A DNA stretch of 64,000 bases from Fusobacterium perfoetens ATCC 29250 (lineage in GTDB: Bacteria > Fusobacteriota > Fusobacteriia > Fusobacteriales > Fusobacteriaceae). Location of the stretch: positions 354,296 through 418,295 of the forward strand of contig NZ_KK211416.1 in assembly GCF_000622245.1 (NCBI RefSeq), read 5' to 3'. Below, one piece after another: positions 20,933 to 29,687 of the stretch (position 1 is its first letter; each line of letters opens with the position of its first letter). A program made the translations under genes and the position numbers. The notes under the pieces were generated by a model. The model had not been told where the DNA came from. It saw only the letters and a program-made list of their open reading frames with translations, and searched no databases.

Positions 20933-22069
20933 ATGATGAGTGAGGAATTACTAAATGATTTATTATCAGAAAAAGAATTTTGTGCTTTGAAAATGTTTGA
21001 TTTTTTAAACAGAGAAATAATAAATAAAAATTATACAATTCAAGAAAAAAATTTTTCTGATTTATTAAAATATTTGAGAAATAGAAAAATCGAATATTTA
21101 GATACTATTTGGAGTAAATCATCTATACAAAGAAATGTTTTTTTAACTATTGTAAATTTATGTGATTTTTGCTTTAAAATAAAAAACATAACATTTCCTT
21201 ATATTGAAAAGTTTTTTCAAGATAAAGAAAAATTATTTTTTACTATACCAATTATAAAAAACTATTCTAAAGAACTATATAAAATTTATTTAATAAGTAG
21301 AAATAAACATAAAATTAAATTTTATAAAAGTGAAAATTTTGAATGTTATTCTGTTGACAAATATAATGATGTATCAAATCTTTATTTAGATTCTAATGAT
21401 ATCTTTTTACATATAATCTTAGATGGTGTAATCTGTGTCAATGGAAAATCTTTTTTAACAAAAGGAGACTTATATTATTCTGGAGAATTTCCTCTAAAAG
21501 AAAACTTTGTTCCTTTAAGTCCGGAATTCAAAAAGATTATTATTGTTATAAAAAAATCTTTTTTTGTAAAATCCAAGATAATAATTAAAAATGAGAATAA
21601 AAATAAGGTTTTTCTTCCTATAATAAATGAATTAGAAAATATATTTAATAGTCCTTTAGATGATAGTGTACTTTTAGAAACTATTACATATTTGATTGAA
21701 TATTTTAATAATAAAAATATTATAAATTTTGAACCTCAATATATAGAAAAGAAAAAAATAATAGTTGATATTATCCAAAATAATATTTTATTACCTAGAA
21801 AAGTTATAGTTGATAAACTTCTAAATGAATTAGATGTATCTTTATCAAAATTATATAGTATATTTTACATTCTTTTTGGGATTCCTATAAATAAATATAT
21901 AGATAAAATAAAATTAGATAAAGCTTGTACCCTTTTAATAACTACAGTTGACCCTATTAGTTACATAAGTTCTCAATTAGGTTTTAATGAAGAAGTTTTA
22001 TTAGCAAAATTTTCAAAGTATATAGGCTGTACGCCATTAAAATTTAGAAAGGATTTTTGTGATAAATAA
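20933..22069 (+). CDS. AraC-family transcriptional regulator (first of pair)
   Basis: A protein of 378 residues, or 377 from the second ATG at 20936. The C-terminal 100 residues carry two helix-turn-helix units of AraC type, ending in ISYISSQLGFNEEVLLAKF and G-C-T-P-L-K-F-R. The N-terminal 270 residues are a divergent sensor region I cannot place. The start is set by GGGAAGG and by the promoter at 20836-20866; a TTG at 20867 would lie at the transcription start and is rejected. Its stop overlaps the next regulator's ATG by one base. Position at the head of the fibre island suggests it activates those genes, as AraC proteins such as Rns do for CS1-type pili. Confidence 0.8.
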   Translation: MMSEELLNDLLSEKEFCALKMFDFLNREIINKNYTIQEKNFSDLLKYLRNRKIEYLDTIWSKSSIQRNVFLTIVNLCDFCFKIKNITFPYIEKFFQDKEKLFFTIPIIKNYSKELYKIYLISRNKHKIKFYKSENFECYSVDKYNDVSNLYLDSNDIFLHIILDGVICVNGKSFLTKGDLYYSGEFPLKENFVPLSPEFKKIIIVIKKSFFVKSKIIIKNENKNKVFLPIINELENIFNSPLDDSVLLETITYLIEYFNNKNIINFEPQYIEKKKIIVDIIQNNILLPRKVIVDKLLNELDVSLSKLYSIFYILFGIPINKYIDKIKLDKACTLLITTVDPISYISSQLGFNEEVLLAKFSKYIGCTPLKFRKDFCDK

Positions 22070-23235
22070 TGATAAGCTTTTTAGAAACTGAATTAGAGAA
22101 AAAAGATAAAAATCTTTATCTAAGATTTAAAATAATAACAAAATTATTAAATTTATCTATTAAAGAAACCAAAGTAGAAATAACCAATAAATATCTAATG
22201 AAAATTTTAAATGTATATTTAACAGAAAATAAAAAAAATATTAATAGTGATAATATACTTGATACATTATTTATATTTTTTGAGGAAATTATTGATTCTT
22301 ATCTTATTGGAAATTTTGATAAGTATAATTTTATTCTAAAAGATTTGAAAATAAATGAAAATATAAAAGAATTTTTAAAAGAGAAAAAAGAAGAAGTTTT
22401 ACAAATTATAGAATATTATCTTGAAAACCCTTTTTCTCAAATAGAAGAAATTTTAGTCTCAAACAATTATTATGATATTATTAAAATAAAAGGAAATTTA
22501 GAAAAGAAAAAATTTAAAGCACGTTTAGAAGTCAATAGTATAATGATTAGATTTATGATAAAAGGAAAACTTTTTTATGAAGATGGCTTTATATTAACAG
22601 ATAATTATTATATTATTACAGGAAAAGAGTCTTTAAAATCATTTTTACCATTAGAAGAAGAATTATATTTAGTAGTAATTATATTAAAAAAATCTCTTAT
22701 AGAAATATTAAATATTAAAGAATCTTTTGAAAAAAATGCTATCAGAAGTTTAGCTTCTAAAAAATATATAGATAATTTACTAAATATTAATTTTCTAAAA
22801 GAAAGACCTTTCTATTTTATTGAAACTTTAATATATTTCTTAAAATCCAATAATCTATTAGAAAAAAATATAACTCCTTTATTAAAAAAAATTAGACATA
22901 ATACAATTGATTTAGCAGATATTTTTTCAAAAATTACAAAAAATATTAAACTAAATTCTGAAAAAATAAAAGATATTTTAATAAAAGAAACTGAACTTTC
23001 AAATATGCAATTAGATAATTTTTTAGTAGAAAAAACCAATTTAACACTAAAAAAATTAATTATTAAGTTAAAAATAAAATATATTTTAGAAGAATATTGG
23101 AATAATAATGTACCTATAGAAGATTTGATAGAAAAATATAATATAGAAAATATGAAAATTTTTAGATACAATTTAAAAATTTTTTATAATTTATCTATTA
23201 AAGATTTAAAGAAAATTAAAAAGAAATCTAGTTAA
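22069..23235 (+). CDS. Divergent AraC-like regulator (second of pair)
   Basis: A 388-residue, lysine-rich protein translationally coupled to the preceding AraC gene (shared base in TAATG). Overall organisation is the same: a long N-terminal region, then a C-terminal stretch of about 110 residues whose spacing matches two AraC helix-turn-helices (LKKLIIKLKIKYILEEYW, then F-R-Y-N-L-K-I-F-Y-N-L-S-I-K-D-L). The normal glycine/proline landmarks are missing, so DNA binding is uncertain. It is probably an ancient duplicate acting as a heteromer partner or sensor of the first regulator. A terminator overlaps its end. Confidence 0.55.
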   Translation: MISFLETELEKKDKNLYLRFKIITKLLNLSIKETKVEITNKYLMKILNVYLTENKKNINSDNILDTLFIFFEEIIDSYLIGNFDKYNFILKDLKINENIKEFLKEKKEEVLQIIEYYLENPFSQIEEILVSNNYYDIIKIKGNLEKKKFKARLEVNSIMIRFMIKGKLFYEDGFILTDNYYIITGKESLKSFLPLEEELYLVVIILKKSLIEILNIKESFEKNAIRSLASKKYIDNLLNINFLKERPFYFIETLIYFLKSNNLLEKNITPLLKKIRHNTIDLADIFSKITKNIKLNSEKIKDILIKETELSNMQLDNFLVEKTNLTLKKLIIKLKIKYILEEYWNNNVPIEDLIEKYNIENMKIFRYNLKIFYNLSIKDLKKIKKKSS

Positions 23236-23253
23236 ACTAGGTTTCTTTTTTTT
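23221..23253 (+). terminator. Intrinsic terminator of the regulator pair
   Basis: AAGAAATCTAG (23221-23231), loop TTAAA, CTAGGTTTCTT (23237-23247), then U6. It separates the regulators from the structural genes, so the latter need their own promoter. Confidence 0.8.
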
Positions 23254-23544
23254 ATCCCTTATTTTGAAAGCATATCACTTTTATACTCAAAACAGAAAAA
23301 AAGAAGAAAAATTTTTAAAAAATTTAAAAAATTTAAAAAAACTTTAATTGATAAACGAGAACAAAATAATTAATTTTTAATTTTGACTAAAAAAAATGTA
23401 AAAAAAAATAAAAAAACATGTGTTAAAAAAATATATTATAGTATAAAATAAGAAAGATGAGAGCAAAATATATTTTAATAATTGTTTTAATATAGTTTTT
23501 ATTGTATTAATAAAGAAGTTTTTGGAGGTAAACGGAGGTAAAAT
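23254..23544 (+). promoter_or_regulatory. Upstream region of the fibre operon with phased A-tracts
   Basis: About 290 bases without a gene. A block at 23310-23345 repeats AATTTAAAA with a period of about nine bases, a phased A/T-tract pattern expected to bend DNA. Further A-runs follow to 23430. A possible -10 box (TATAAA, 23442-23447) lies about 100 bases before the chaperone start; its -35 region is poor, as is usual for activator-dependent promoters. The gene start has GGAGG twice. No factor-specific motif was identified. Confidence 0.35.
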
Positions 23545-24285
23545 ATGAAAAAAATTTTCTTATTCTTAGCAATTTGTGTTAATGCTTTTGCTTTTAGACT
23601 AGAAAATATAACCTTTAATAAAAGTTTAAAAGATGGTTATAGGGAGTACACAGTTTATAATGATGGAACTCAGAGAACTAGATATAAATTAAAACTTGCT
23701 CCTGGAGAAGAAAAAGATATAACAAATTGTTTAGAAGTTTTTCCAAAAATAATAACAGTAGAACCAAAAGGTTCTCAAGTTTTTAAAATATTTGGAAAAG
23801 CTACTGAAAAATTAGAAAACAGAGAATATAAATTTTATTTAAATTTTGAACAAATAATAATACCAACTTTAGGAAAAGCAGATGGAAAAACTGTTTCAGG
23901 AACTTCTATAATGCCTTTAGCACCGAGTATCCAAATGAAAGGATATGGTGGAGAAATAGATTACTCTAAATCTTTATCATTTGAAAATATAAACTTTTCA
24001 AAAGATAAAAATGGTAATTTACAAGTAAAAGGTGATGTAGTAAATAATTCTCATGGAGCTGTTGAAGTAGGACTTAACTTTCATAATAATGATAAAACAG
24101 TGGGTTCTTCAAAAGGAATTGGGGAAATAGCTGCTCATTCAAGAAAAAAAGTAACTATACCTCTTGGCAGCTTTAAAGATAAAGATGAAATAAAACATTT
24201 AACTCTTTATAATGATAATTTTGATATTTTAAAAGAAATAGAACTTGATAATGGAGTTATAGTAAAAGATGCAAGTAAACAATAA
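23545..24285 (+). CDS. Periplasmic pilus chaperone-like protein (two Ig-like domains)
   Basis: A 246-residue protein with a signal peptide ending V-N-A-F-A-F. The first half (about 18-115) has the immunoglobulin-like pattern of PapD/CfaA chaperones: an R-x-Y-T-V-Y-N-D-G strand, then LEVFPKIITVEPKGSQVFKI, the strand-turn-strand that ends in a conserved basic/hydrophobic edge. The second domain (about 145-240) contains VVNNSHGAVEVGL. Such chaperones hold pilin subunits in the periplasm by lending a strand and deliver them to the usher. It is the first structural gene, followed 35 bases later by the pilin genes. Homology is inferred from pattern, not search. Confidence 0.7.
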   Translation: MKKIFLFLAICVNAFAFRLENITFNKSLKDGYREYTVYNDGTQRTRYKLKLAPGEEKDITNCLEVFPKIITVEPKGSQVFKIFGKATEKLENREYKFYLNFEQIIIPTLGKADGKTVSGTSIMPLAPSIQMKGYGGEIDYSKSLSFENINFSKDKNGNLQVKGDVVNNSHGAVEVGLNFHNNDKTVGSSKGIGEIAAHSRKKVTIPLGSFKDKDEIKHLTLYNDNFDILKEIELDNGVIVKDASKQ

Positions 24286-24320
24286 TGTTTATATAGAGAA
24301 ATTTAAAAAGGAGGAAAATT

Positions 24321-24923
24321 ATGAAAAAATTATTGTTAGGAGCTTTATTAATAGTTGGAGCAACTTCTTTTGGTGCTGTAAGTTCTGAATTAAAAGTTAC
24401 AGATGATGTTTCAGACCCAAAAAAATATTCTGGAAGTGGTTCTTTAGGTTTAGTAAGTAGAGGAGAAGTAGTTGATGCTACTGGTAAAATTATGTTAATT
24501 ATAACACCTACTGTTAGTGCTGGAGCTGATGGAACTTCATTGGCATTTGAACATGGGCAAATATTAGTGGGAGGTTCTAGTGAATTAACAGGAAAATTTG
24601 AAGCTAAAGTTGTTACTGGTGCTAATAATGAAATAATTCCTATTACAGATAAGGAATTAACTGTTAAATTATATGCTGAAGGAAATTCAACAGTAAGTGA
24701 AACAACACAAGGAAGTTATTCTGCTAATCCTATAAACTTAGTGGGACCTACAGGTTCAACATTGGCATATCAATTAACAAATGATAGTGGTTTACAAGGA
24801 AATATTTATAGAGGAACTATTCTTTCTAAAGTTGAAGCTAAAAATACAGCTGGAACATTCTTAGATAGAACTGGTAAAGTTGTAGTAGAAGTAACTAATT
24901 TAAGTGCAACACCACAATCATAA
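24321..24923 (+). CDS. Major pilin-like subunit, copy 1
   Basis: A 200-residue secreted protein with signal peptide MKKLLLGALLIVGATSFGA. The mature protein is beta-rich, Gly/Ser/Thr/Val-rich and free of cysteine. Its N-terminus has alternating hydrophobics (S-G-S-L-G-L-V-S-R-G-E-V-V), as expected of a donor strand. Near the C-terminus is G-N-I-Y-R-G-T-I-L-S-K-V. That G-x-Y-x-G pattern is shared by all four tandem copies and is reminiscent of CS1/CfaB-type pilins. It has an AGGAGG site. It is closely similar in DNA to the next gene. Most likely it polymerises into the fibre shaft. Confidence 0.7.
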   Translation: MKKLLLGALLIVGATSFGAVSSELKVTDDVSDPKKYSGSGSLGLVSRGEVVDATGKIMLIITPTVSAGADGTSLAFEHGQILVGGSSELTGKFEAKVVTGANNEIIPITDKELTVKLYAEGNSTVSETTQGSYSANPINLVGPTGSTLAYQLTNDSGLQGNIYRGTILSKVEAKNTAGTFLDRTGKVVVEVTNLSATPQS

Positions 24924-24968
24924 AAATTTTAAAATAAAATTAATTTTAGAAAACAAGGAGGAAAAATT

Positions 24969-25559
24969 ATGAAAAAATTATTATTAGGAGCTTTATTAAT
25001 AGTTGGAGCAACTTCTTTTGGTGCTGTAAGTTCTGAGTTAAAAACTACAGATACTGGACCTGATCCGAAAAAATATTCTGGAAGTGGTTCTTTAGGTTTA
25101 GTAAGTAGGGGAGAAGTGGTATCTGCTGCAAATAAAGTTATGTTAATTATAACACCTACTGTTAGTGCTGGAGCCGATGGAACTTCATTGGCATTTGAAC
25201 ATGGACAAATATTAGTTGGAGACTCTAGTGAATTAACAGGAAAATTTGAAGCAAAGGTTGTTACTGGTGCTAATAATGAAATACTTCCTATTACAAATGA
25301 ATTAGCAGTTCAATTAATTGTTGGAACTGATAATGTAAAACAAGGAGAATATTCGAATACTGTAGAATTAATTAAAGGAACTTCAACTGATACAACATTA
25401 GCATATCAATTAACAAATGATAGTGGTTTACAAGGAAATATTTATAGAGGAACTATTCTTTCTAAAGTAATGGCTGGAGATAAAGCTGGTACATTTTTAG
25501 ATAGAGGTTCTAAAATTGAAGTAACTGTAACTGATTTACCAGCAACAGCAAAACCATAA
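24969..25559 (+). CDS. Major pilin-like subunit, copy 2
   Basis: A 196-residue paralogue of the preceding gene. The signal peptide is identical, and the blocks around S-G-S-G-S-L-G-L-V-S-R-G, SAGADGTSLAFEHGQILVG and LAYQLTNDSGLQGNIYRG are almost identical in DNA as well as protein. Differences cluster in surface-loop-like segments (residues about 26-32, 105-135). This is a recent tandem duplication, giving either antigenic diversity or dosage. The intergenic spacing (45 bases) and ribosome site also duplicate those of copy 1. Confidence 0.7.
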   Translation: MKKLLLGALLIVGATSFGAVSSELKTTDTGPDPKKYSGSGSLGLVSRGEVVSAANKVMLIITPTVSAGADGTSLAFEHGQILVGDSSELTGKFEAKVVTGANNEILPITNELAVQLIVGTDNVKQGEYSNTVELIKGTSTDTTLAYQLTNDSGLQGNIYRGTILSKVMAGDKAGTFLDRGSKIEVTVTDLPATAKP

Positions 25560-25598
25560 AAAATAAATTAAATTTTTTAAGAAAGGGGGAAGAGAAAT

Positions 25599-26159
25599 TT
25601 GAAGAAATTATTACTAGGTGTCGCATTATTAGGAAGTTTTTCTTATAACACATTAGCACAAAAAGTTGGAAGTTTACATGTAGATGTAGTAGCAAATATG
25701 TTAGATTCTACTAGTAACTATGTGTTAATAATTGAACCTACTATTAGTGCTAGTAATGATGAAAGTTATTTATTATTTAACCATGGACAAGTATTAACTA
25801 ATCAAACTGATATATTACTTGGAAAATTTAAAGCTATGGTAATAGAAAGAGATACAGGAAATATAGTTCCTTTAAAAGAAGCAAATGATGAAAATGCTGA
25901 AGGAATGTATGTAGCTTTAGAAGTGGATAATAAACAGTTTGGAAAAGGAGAAGAAACTTTAGGACATGAGGTAATAAAAGATTCAAGTGGTGCATTGACC
26001 CCTTCTAATTTATATTATTCATTAACAAGAAATAGTGGAATTTATAGTGATATTTATAATGGTGAAGTCCTTTCTAAATTAATTACAGGTACAGCTACTG
26101 GAAGTTTTATCTACAAACGGGGAAATATAGTTGTAAAAGTAAATAATATAACACCTTAA
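25599..26159 (+). CDS. Divergent pilin-like subunit, copy 3
   Basis: A 186-residue secreted protein translated from a TTG behind GGGGGAAGAG. The signal peptide (MKKLLLGVALLGSFSYNTLA) is related to those of copies 1 and 2. Family landmarks remain: VLIIEPTISAS, LLFNHGQVL, L-L-G-K-F-K-A-M-V, and Y-N-G-E-V-L-S-K-L near the end. The Gly-rich N-terminal donor-like stretch of copies 1 and 2 is shortened. It is probably a minor or specialised subunit (initiator, adaptor or terminator). The TTG start may lower its expression relative to the major pilins. Confidence 0.65.
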   Translation: MKKLLLGVALLGSFSYNTLAQKVGSLHVDVVANMLDSTSNYVLIIEPTISASNDESYLLFNHGQVLTNQTDILLGKFKAMVIERDTGNIVPLKEANDENAEGMYVALEVDNKQFGKGEETLGHEVIKDSSGALTPSNLYYSLTRNSGIYSDIYNGEVLSKLITGTATGSFIYKRGNIVVKVNNITP

Positions 26160-26180
26160 TTGATAAAAAGGAGGAATATT

Positions 26181-26876
26181 TTGAAAAAATTATTATTAGG
26201 AGTAGCATCATTATTAATAGGAGCTACTACCTATTGTGGAGTAGCTGTAGACTTAAAAGAAGAGTCCACAGGAACATTTGGTGGAACAGCTAGTTTAGGA
26301 ATTGTAAGTAGAGGAGAAATAGTTGATGCTACTGGAAGATTTTTATTAATAGTCGAGCCAACTGTAAATGCTGGAGCTGATGGAACATCATTAGCATTTG
26401 ACCATGGACAAATTTTAATAGGAAGAGCTAGTGAACTAATAGGTAAATTTGAAGCTATGGTTGTTACTGGAGGAGCTAATATTGATGAAAATTATTCAAT
26501 TGTTCCTATGACAGGAGATGAAATAACAGCACAATTATATCATGGAAATTCTTCTATTCCAGAAGAACCAGGAATATATTCAGAACCAAAAGAATTACAT
26601 ATAATGAATGCTCCTGAAGGAATTATTCCTGGAACAAAAGAAAATTCTACTTTAGCATATCAAATAACAAAAGATAGTGGAATGCAAGGGGATATTTATA
26701 GAGGAATTATCTTATCAAAAATTATTGCTGGAGATATTCCTGGAACATTTTTAGATAGAAGTGCAAAACTATTAGTAAAAGTAGATAATGTAGATATAAA
26801 ACATATGCATGGTGATGTTATATCGAATAATGACAAAGGTTATGGAGATATTATAGCTAACTCAAATAATAAATAA
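26181..26876 (+). CDS. Pilin-like subunit, copy 4
   Basis: A 231-residue paralogue beginning at a TTG at 26181, 7 bases after AGGAGG; a TTG at 26160 is upstream of that site and is rejected. Landmarks: G-T-A-S-L-G-I-V-S-R-G-E-I-V, NAGADGTSLAFDHGQILIG, and G-D-I-Y-R-G-I-I-L-S-K-I, then G-T-F-L-D-R. It carries an insertion around residues 125-150 and a polar C-terminal tail (ending S-N-D-K-G-type residues) absent from the others, suggesting a distinct place in the fibre. A strong hairpin follows before the usher. Confidence 0.65.
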   Translation: MKKLLLGVASLLIGATTYCGVAVDLKEESTGTFGGTASLGIVSRGEIVDATGRFLLIVEPTVNAGADGTSLAFDHGQILIGRASELIGKFEAMVVTGGANIDENYSIVPMTGDEITAQLYHGNSSIPEEPGIYSEPKELHIMNAPEGIIPGTKENSTLAYQITKDSGMQGDIYRGIILSKIIAGDIPGTFLDRSAKLLVKVDNVDIKHMHGDVISNNDKGYGDIIANSNNK

Positions 26877-26885
26877 CCTCAAAAA

Positions 26886-26914
26886 TATACTCAAGAGTAT
26901 AACTCTTGAGTATA
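26886..26914 (+). terminator. Intercistronic hairpin between pilins and usher
   Basis: TATACTCAAGAGT (26886-26898), loop ATA, ACTCTTGAGTATA (26902-26914): a perfect 13-pair stem without a U-tail. It probably stabilises the pilin mRNA and attenuates transcription into the usher, as expected when subunits are needed in large excess. Confidence 0.6.
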
Positions 26915-26979
26915 TATATAAGTTTATTAAAAGATTAATAAATTTATATATGTATAAAAAAGGAGGGGGGAAAATTGTT

Positions 26980-29685
26980 ATGGTTTATAAAAAATCAAGA
27001 ATAACTTGGTTAATACTCTCATTTATTTTAAATAGTATAATAAGTATGGCTGAACCAGAATTCACAGAAGAAGAATTACTACTACTAAAAGAAAATAAAG
27101 CCATAACACAAGAAGAATTTTTAATTTTACTTAGAGAATTAACTGATGGAACTGCCAATGAAAAAAACTTTTATAACTTAAAAATTAACAATAAACTTTT
27201 AAATAGAAACTATGAAGTTTTAAATGAAAATGGAAAACAATATTTACAACTTCAAGGATTTTTTTCTTCAATAGGATTTACTAACTATTATCCTCATAAA
27301 GAAAGTACTGAAATATTTTTAGGAACAGAATTAGAAGAAATTATCCTAGAACATAAAAAAAATAAAGTTATAAGAGCTGGAAAGGAAATAAAATTTCAAG
27401 GAGATTATCCTAAATTTATAATAAGAAATGGATTTGTATATGTTGAAAAAGAGGTTTTTGAAAAAATATTTTTAAATGAATTAAGAATAGATAATCAAAA
27501 TCTAGACATACATATGGGATTAAATTTCACTCCTCCAGTAGCAATAGATAGATTAATAGATATTGCTAAAGAAAAATTAGATAGAGAGTCTAATAAAAAA
27601 GAATTGGTTTTTGGAGGAAAAAGAACTTGGTTTGATTTAGGTTATGTAAATATAGATGCAGGATATAATTTTTCTAAATCTTCTGAAAGTTCAAAATATG
27701 ATAGAAAATGGGATAGTTCTATTAGTTATCAAGGTGGATTATTATTTGGGGAATTACGTTTTGATTATGACTTAAAAGAAAATGAAGCTAGAAACTTTAA
27801 TTTACAATATGACCAAATTATAGAAAATCATACTTTGGATATTAGTAGAGATAAATTAGGTTCTGATGGTTTATGGGGATTAAGATTATATAAAGATAGA
27901 GGATATACAAATCAAGGTGGACAAATAACAATCTCTGAAACTGTTCCAATAGGTTCTAGAGCTCAATTATTATATATGGGTGTTCCTATAGAAATAGAAG
28001 ATGAAGAAAATGGTAGAGTTACATTTAATAGTAAAGAAATAAAATCTAATAGAGATTATCAATTAAAAATTTATTATCCTGATGGAAAAATTGTACTAAA
28101 AGATATTAGAACTACTGATGATTATAACAAACAAGAATTAGGAGAATTTGAATACGATATTAATATAAACGAGAGAAAAGAAATCTTTTTAAATGGAAAT
28201 AATAAAGATGAACTGTATAAAGGGTTTGATACTCAAACAAATTTCTACTATGGACTTACTGATAAATTGACATTAGGTTTTGGATTTTCAAATGAAATGG
28301 AACAAAATGTTCAAAGAGAAAAAGAATATTTAAAAACTTTAAGAGGAAATATTATCTATAGTGATACTTTAAATGGATATTCTTATACATTTAGATTAGA
28401 TGGTGAAAGAGCATTTAGTAATTTTTATGATACAGCTGGAAAAAATTATTCAGATATGAATAGTTTTGGATATTTAACAGAAATTACTAAAAATAAATGG
28501 AGAGTAACTTTAGAAGAAAGTAGATACGCTGAATATTATGAAGAAAAAAAGAAAAATTCTTTAAATATAACTTATGATATATTGCCTAATATAAGTTTAG
28601 ATTATAAATATGATAAAACTAATTATTATGATGGTAAAAGAGAAATTGAAGAAAGCTTAGGTTTTGATGTAGACTATGCAATTAAAGGTGTCTTATTAGG
28701 AGCTTCAGCAGACTTTGATTTAAGAGATAGCAAAAACAATGAATATAGTTTTAATGCATATTTTGGTGGTATAAAAAATTGGAATATGAGACTAGAAAAT
28801 ACTTGGACAAATAATGGAGATGACTACGAAGTAGCTTTAAATCTTTATAATAATAATTTTAAAGGATTTATAGATTTCTCTACAGAATTTAGATATTCTA
28901 ATACTGATAAAGAAAGTTTTGGAATACAATTTAGTATGATAATAGATGATTTAATAACAATAGATGCTTCTGGAGATAAAGATGGACAAAGAGATTTAAG
29001 ACTTGGAATTGATAAGACAATCGATTTAAAAAATCCATTCATAAATATAGATAGTACAGATGTATCAAGAGCAAATATTATAACATTTGTTGACCAAAAT
29101 AATAATGATATTTATGATGAAGGAGAACCTCTAATCGAAGGTGTAGAAGTATCAATAGGACTTAAAAAAGTTATAACTAATAAAGATGGTAGAGCTAAAA
29201 TTTATGGTCTTTCAAATGGAATCGAATATGATTTGAATCCAAAAATTAAGAAACCATCTTATACTTTAGGTAATAATAAAATTAAAATTTTAAGTAATTT
29301 TTCATCAGAAGTAGATGTACATATTCCTATAAAACCAATGATGAATCTAAATGGATATATTCAATTAGATAAAAATCTTGGATTAAAACCAGAAGCTAGA
29401 GAAGAATTTTATTCTAATATAATTATTCAAATATTAGATGAAGAAGGTAAAGAGATAGATATAGCTTCTCCTGATAATATAGGATTCTTTGATATAAGTG
29501 GATTATATCCAGAAACATATTTATTAAAAGTATTCTACATTGGTAACGATTATAAAATATTAAACTTAAATGAAAAACTACAATTAAAATATGATAAAAA
29601 TTATGGATTTGATTTCCAACTATTATTTAATGTATCTAACAAAGGTATAGAACTTGTAGAAAAAGGAAAAGGAGCTGGTTTATAA
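26980..29685 (+). CDS. Outer-membrane usher-like protein
   Basis: A 901-residue secreted protein. Signal peptide 1-24, then an N-terminal periplasmic domain (about 45-195) ending F-T-P-P-V-A-I-D-R-L. A long beta-strand-rich barrel region (about 215-690) follows, with alternating aromatic residues. Within it, about 300-365 is a plug-like segment: P-I-G-S-R-A-Q-L-L-Y-M-G-V-P-I with Y-Q-L-K-I-Y-Y-P-D-G. The C-terminal part has an Ig-like domain, V-D-Q-N-N-N-D-I-Y-D-E-G-E-P-L-I-E-G, as in ushers of the alternate (CS1/CfaC) class. Ushers are the assembly pore for pilins. Start at 26980 chosen for GGAGGGGGG nine bases before; the ATG at 26950 lies upstream of that site. Confidence 0.7.
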   Translation: MVYKKSRITWLILSFILNSIISMAEPEFTEEELLLLKENKAITQEEFLILLRELTDGTANEKNFYNLKINNKLLNRNYEVLNENGKQYLQLQGFFSSIGFTNYYPHKESTEIFLGTELEEIILEHKKNKVIRAGKEIKFQGDYPKFIIRNGFVYVEKEVFEKIFLNELRIDNQNLDIHMGLNFTPPVAIDRLIDIAKEKLDRESNKKELVFGGKRTWFDLGYVNIDAGYNFSKSSESSKYDRKWDSSISYQGGLLFGELRFDYDLKENEARNFNLQYDQIIENHTLDISRDKLGSDGLWGLRLYKDRGYTNQGGQITISETVPIGSRAQLLYMGVPIEIEDEENGRVTFNSKEIKSNRDYQLKIYYPDGKIVLKDIRTTDDYNKQELGEFEYDININERKEIFLNGNNKDELYKGFDTQTNFYYGLTDKLTLGFGFSNEMEQNVQREKEYLKTLRGNIIYSDTLNGYSYTFRLDGERAFSNFYDTAGKNYSDMNSFGYLTEITKNKWRVTLEESRYAEYYEEKKKNSLNITYDILPNISLDYKYDKTNYYDGKREIEESLGFDVDYAIKGVLLGASADFDLRDSKNNEYSFNAYFGGIKNWNMRLENTWTNNGDDYEVALNLYNNNFKGFIDFSTEFRYSNTDKESFGIQFSMIIDDLITIDASGDKDGQRDLRLGIDKTIDLKNPFINIDSTDVSRANIITFVDQNNNDIYDEGEPLIEGVEVSIGLKKVITNKDGRAKIYGLSNGIEYDLNPKIKKPSYTLGNNKIKILSNFSSEVDVHIPIKPMMNLNGYIQLDKNLGLKPEAREEFYSNIIIQILDEEGKEIDIASPDNIGFFDISGLYPETYLLKVFYIGNDYKILNLNEKLQLKYDKNYGFDFQLLFNVSNKGIELVEKGKGAGL

Positions 29686-29687
29686 TT

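Noticed and set aside
22812-23171. 119-codon frame antisense to the second AraC-like gene
   Set aside because: Phe/Ile/Ser-rich shadow; the sense gene is coupled to its neighbour.
23310-23345. CRISPR-like or tandem-repeat array
   Set aside because: Repeats are nine-base A/T tracts without spacers or cas genes.
26950-26979. Usher start at the ATG at 26950
   Set aside because: This ATG is upstream of the GGAGGGGGG site and would translate it; the ATG at 26980 gives a proper signal peptide.
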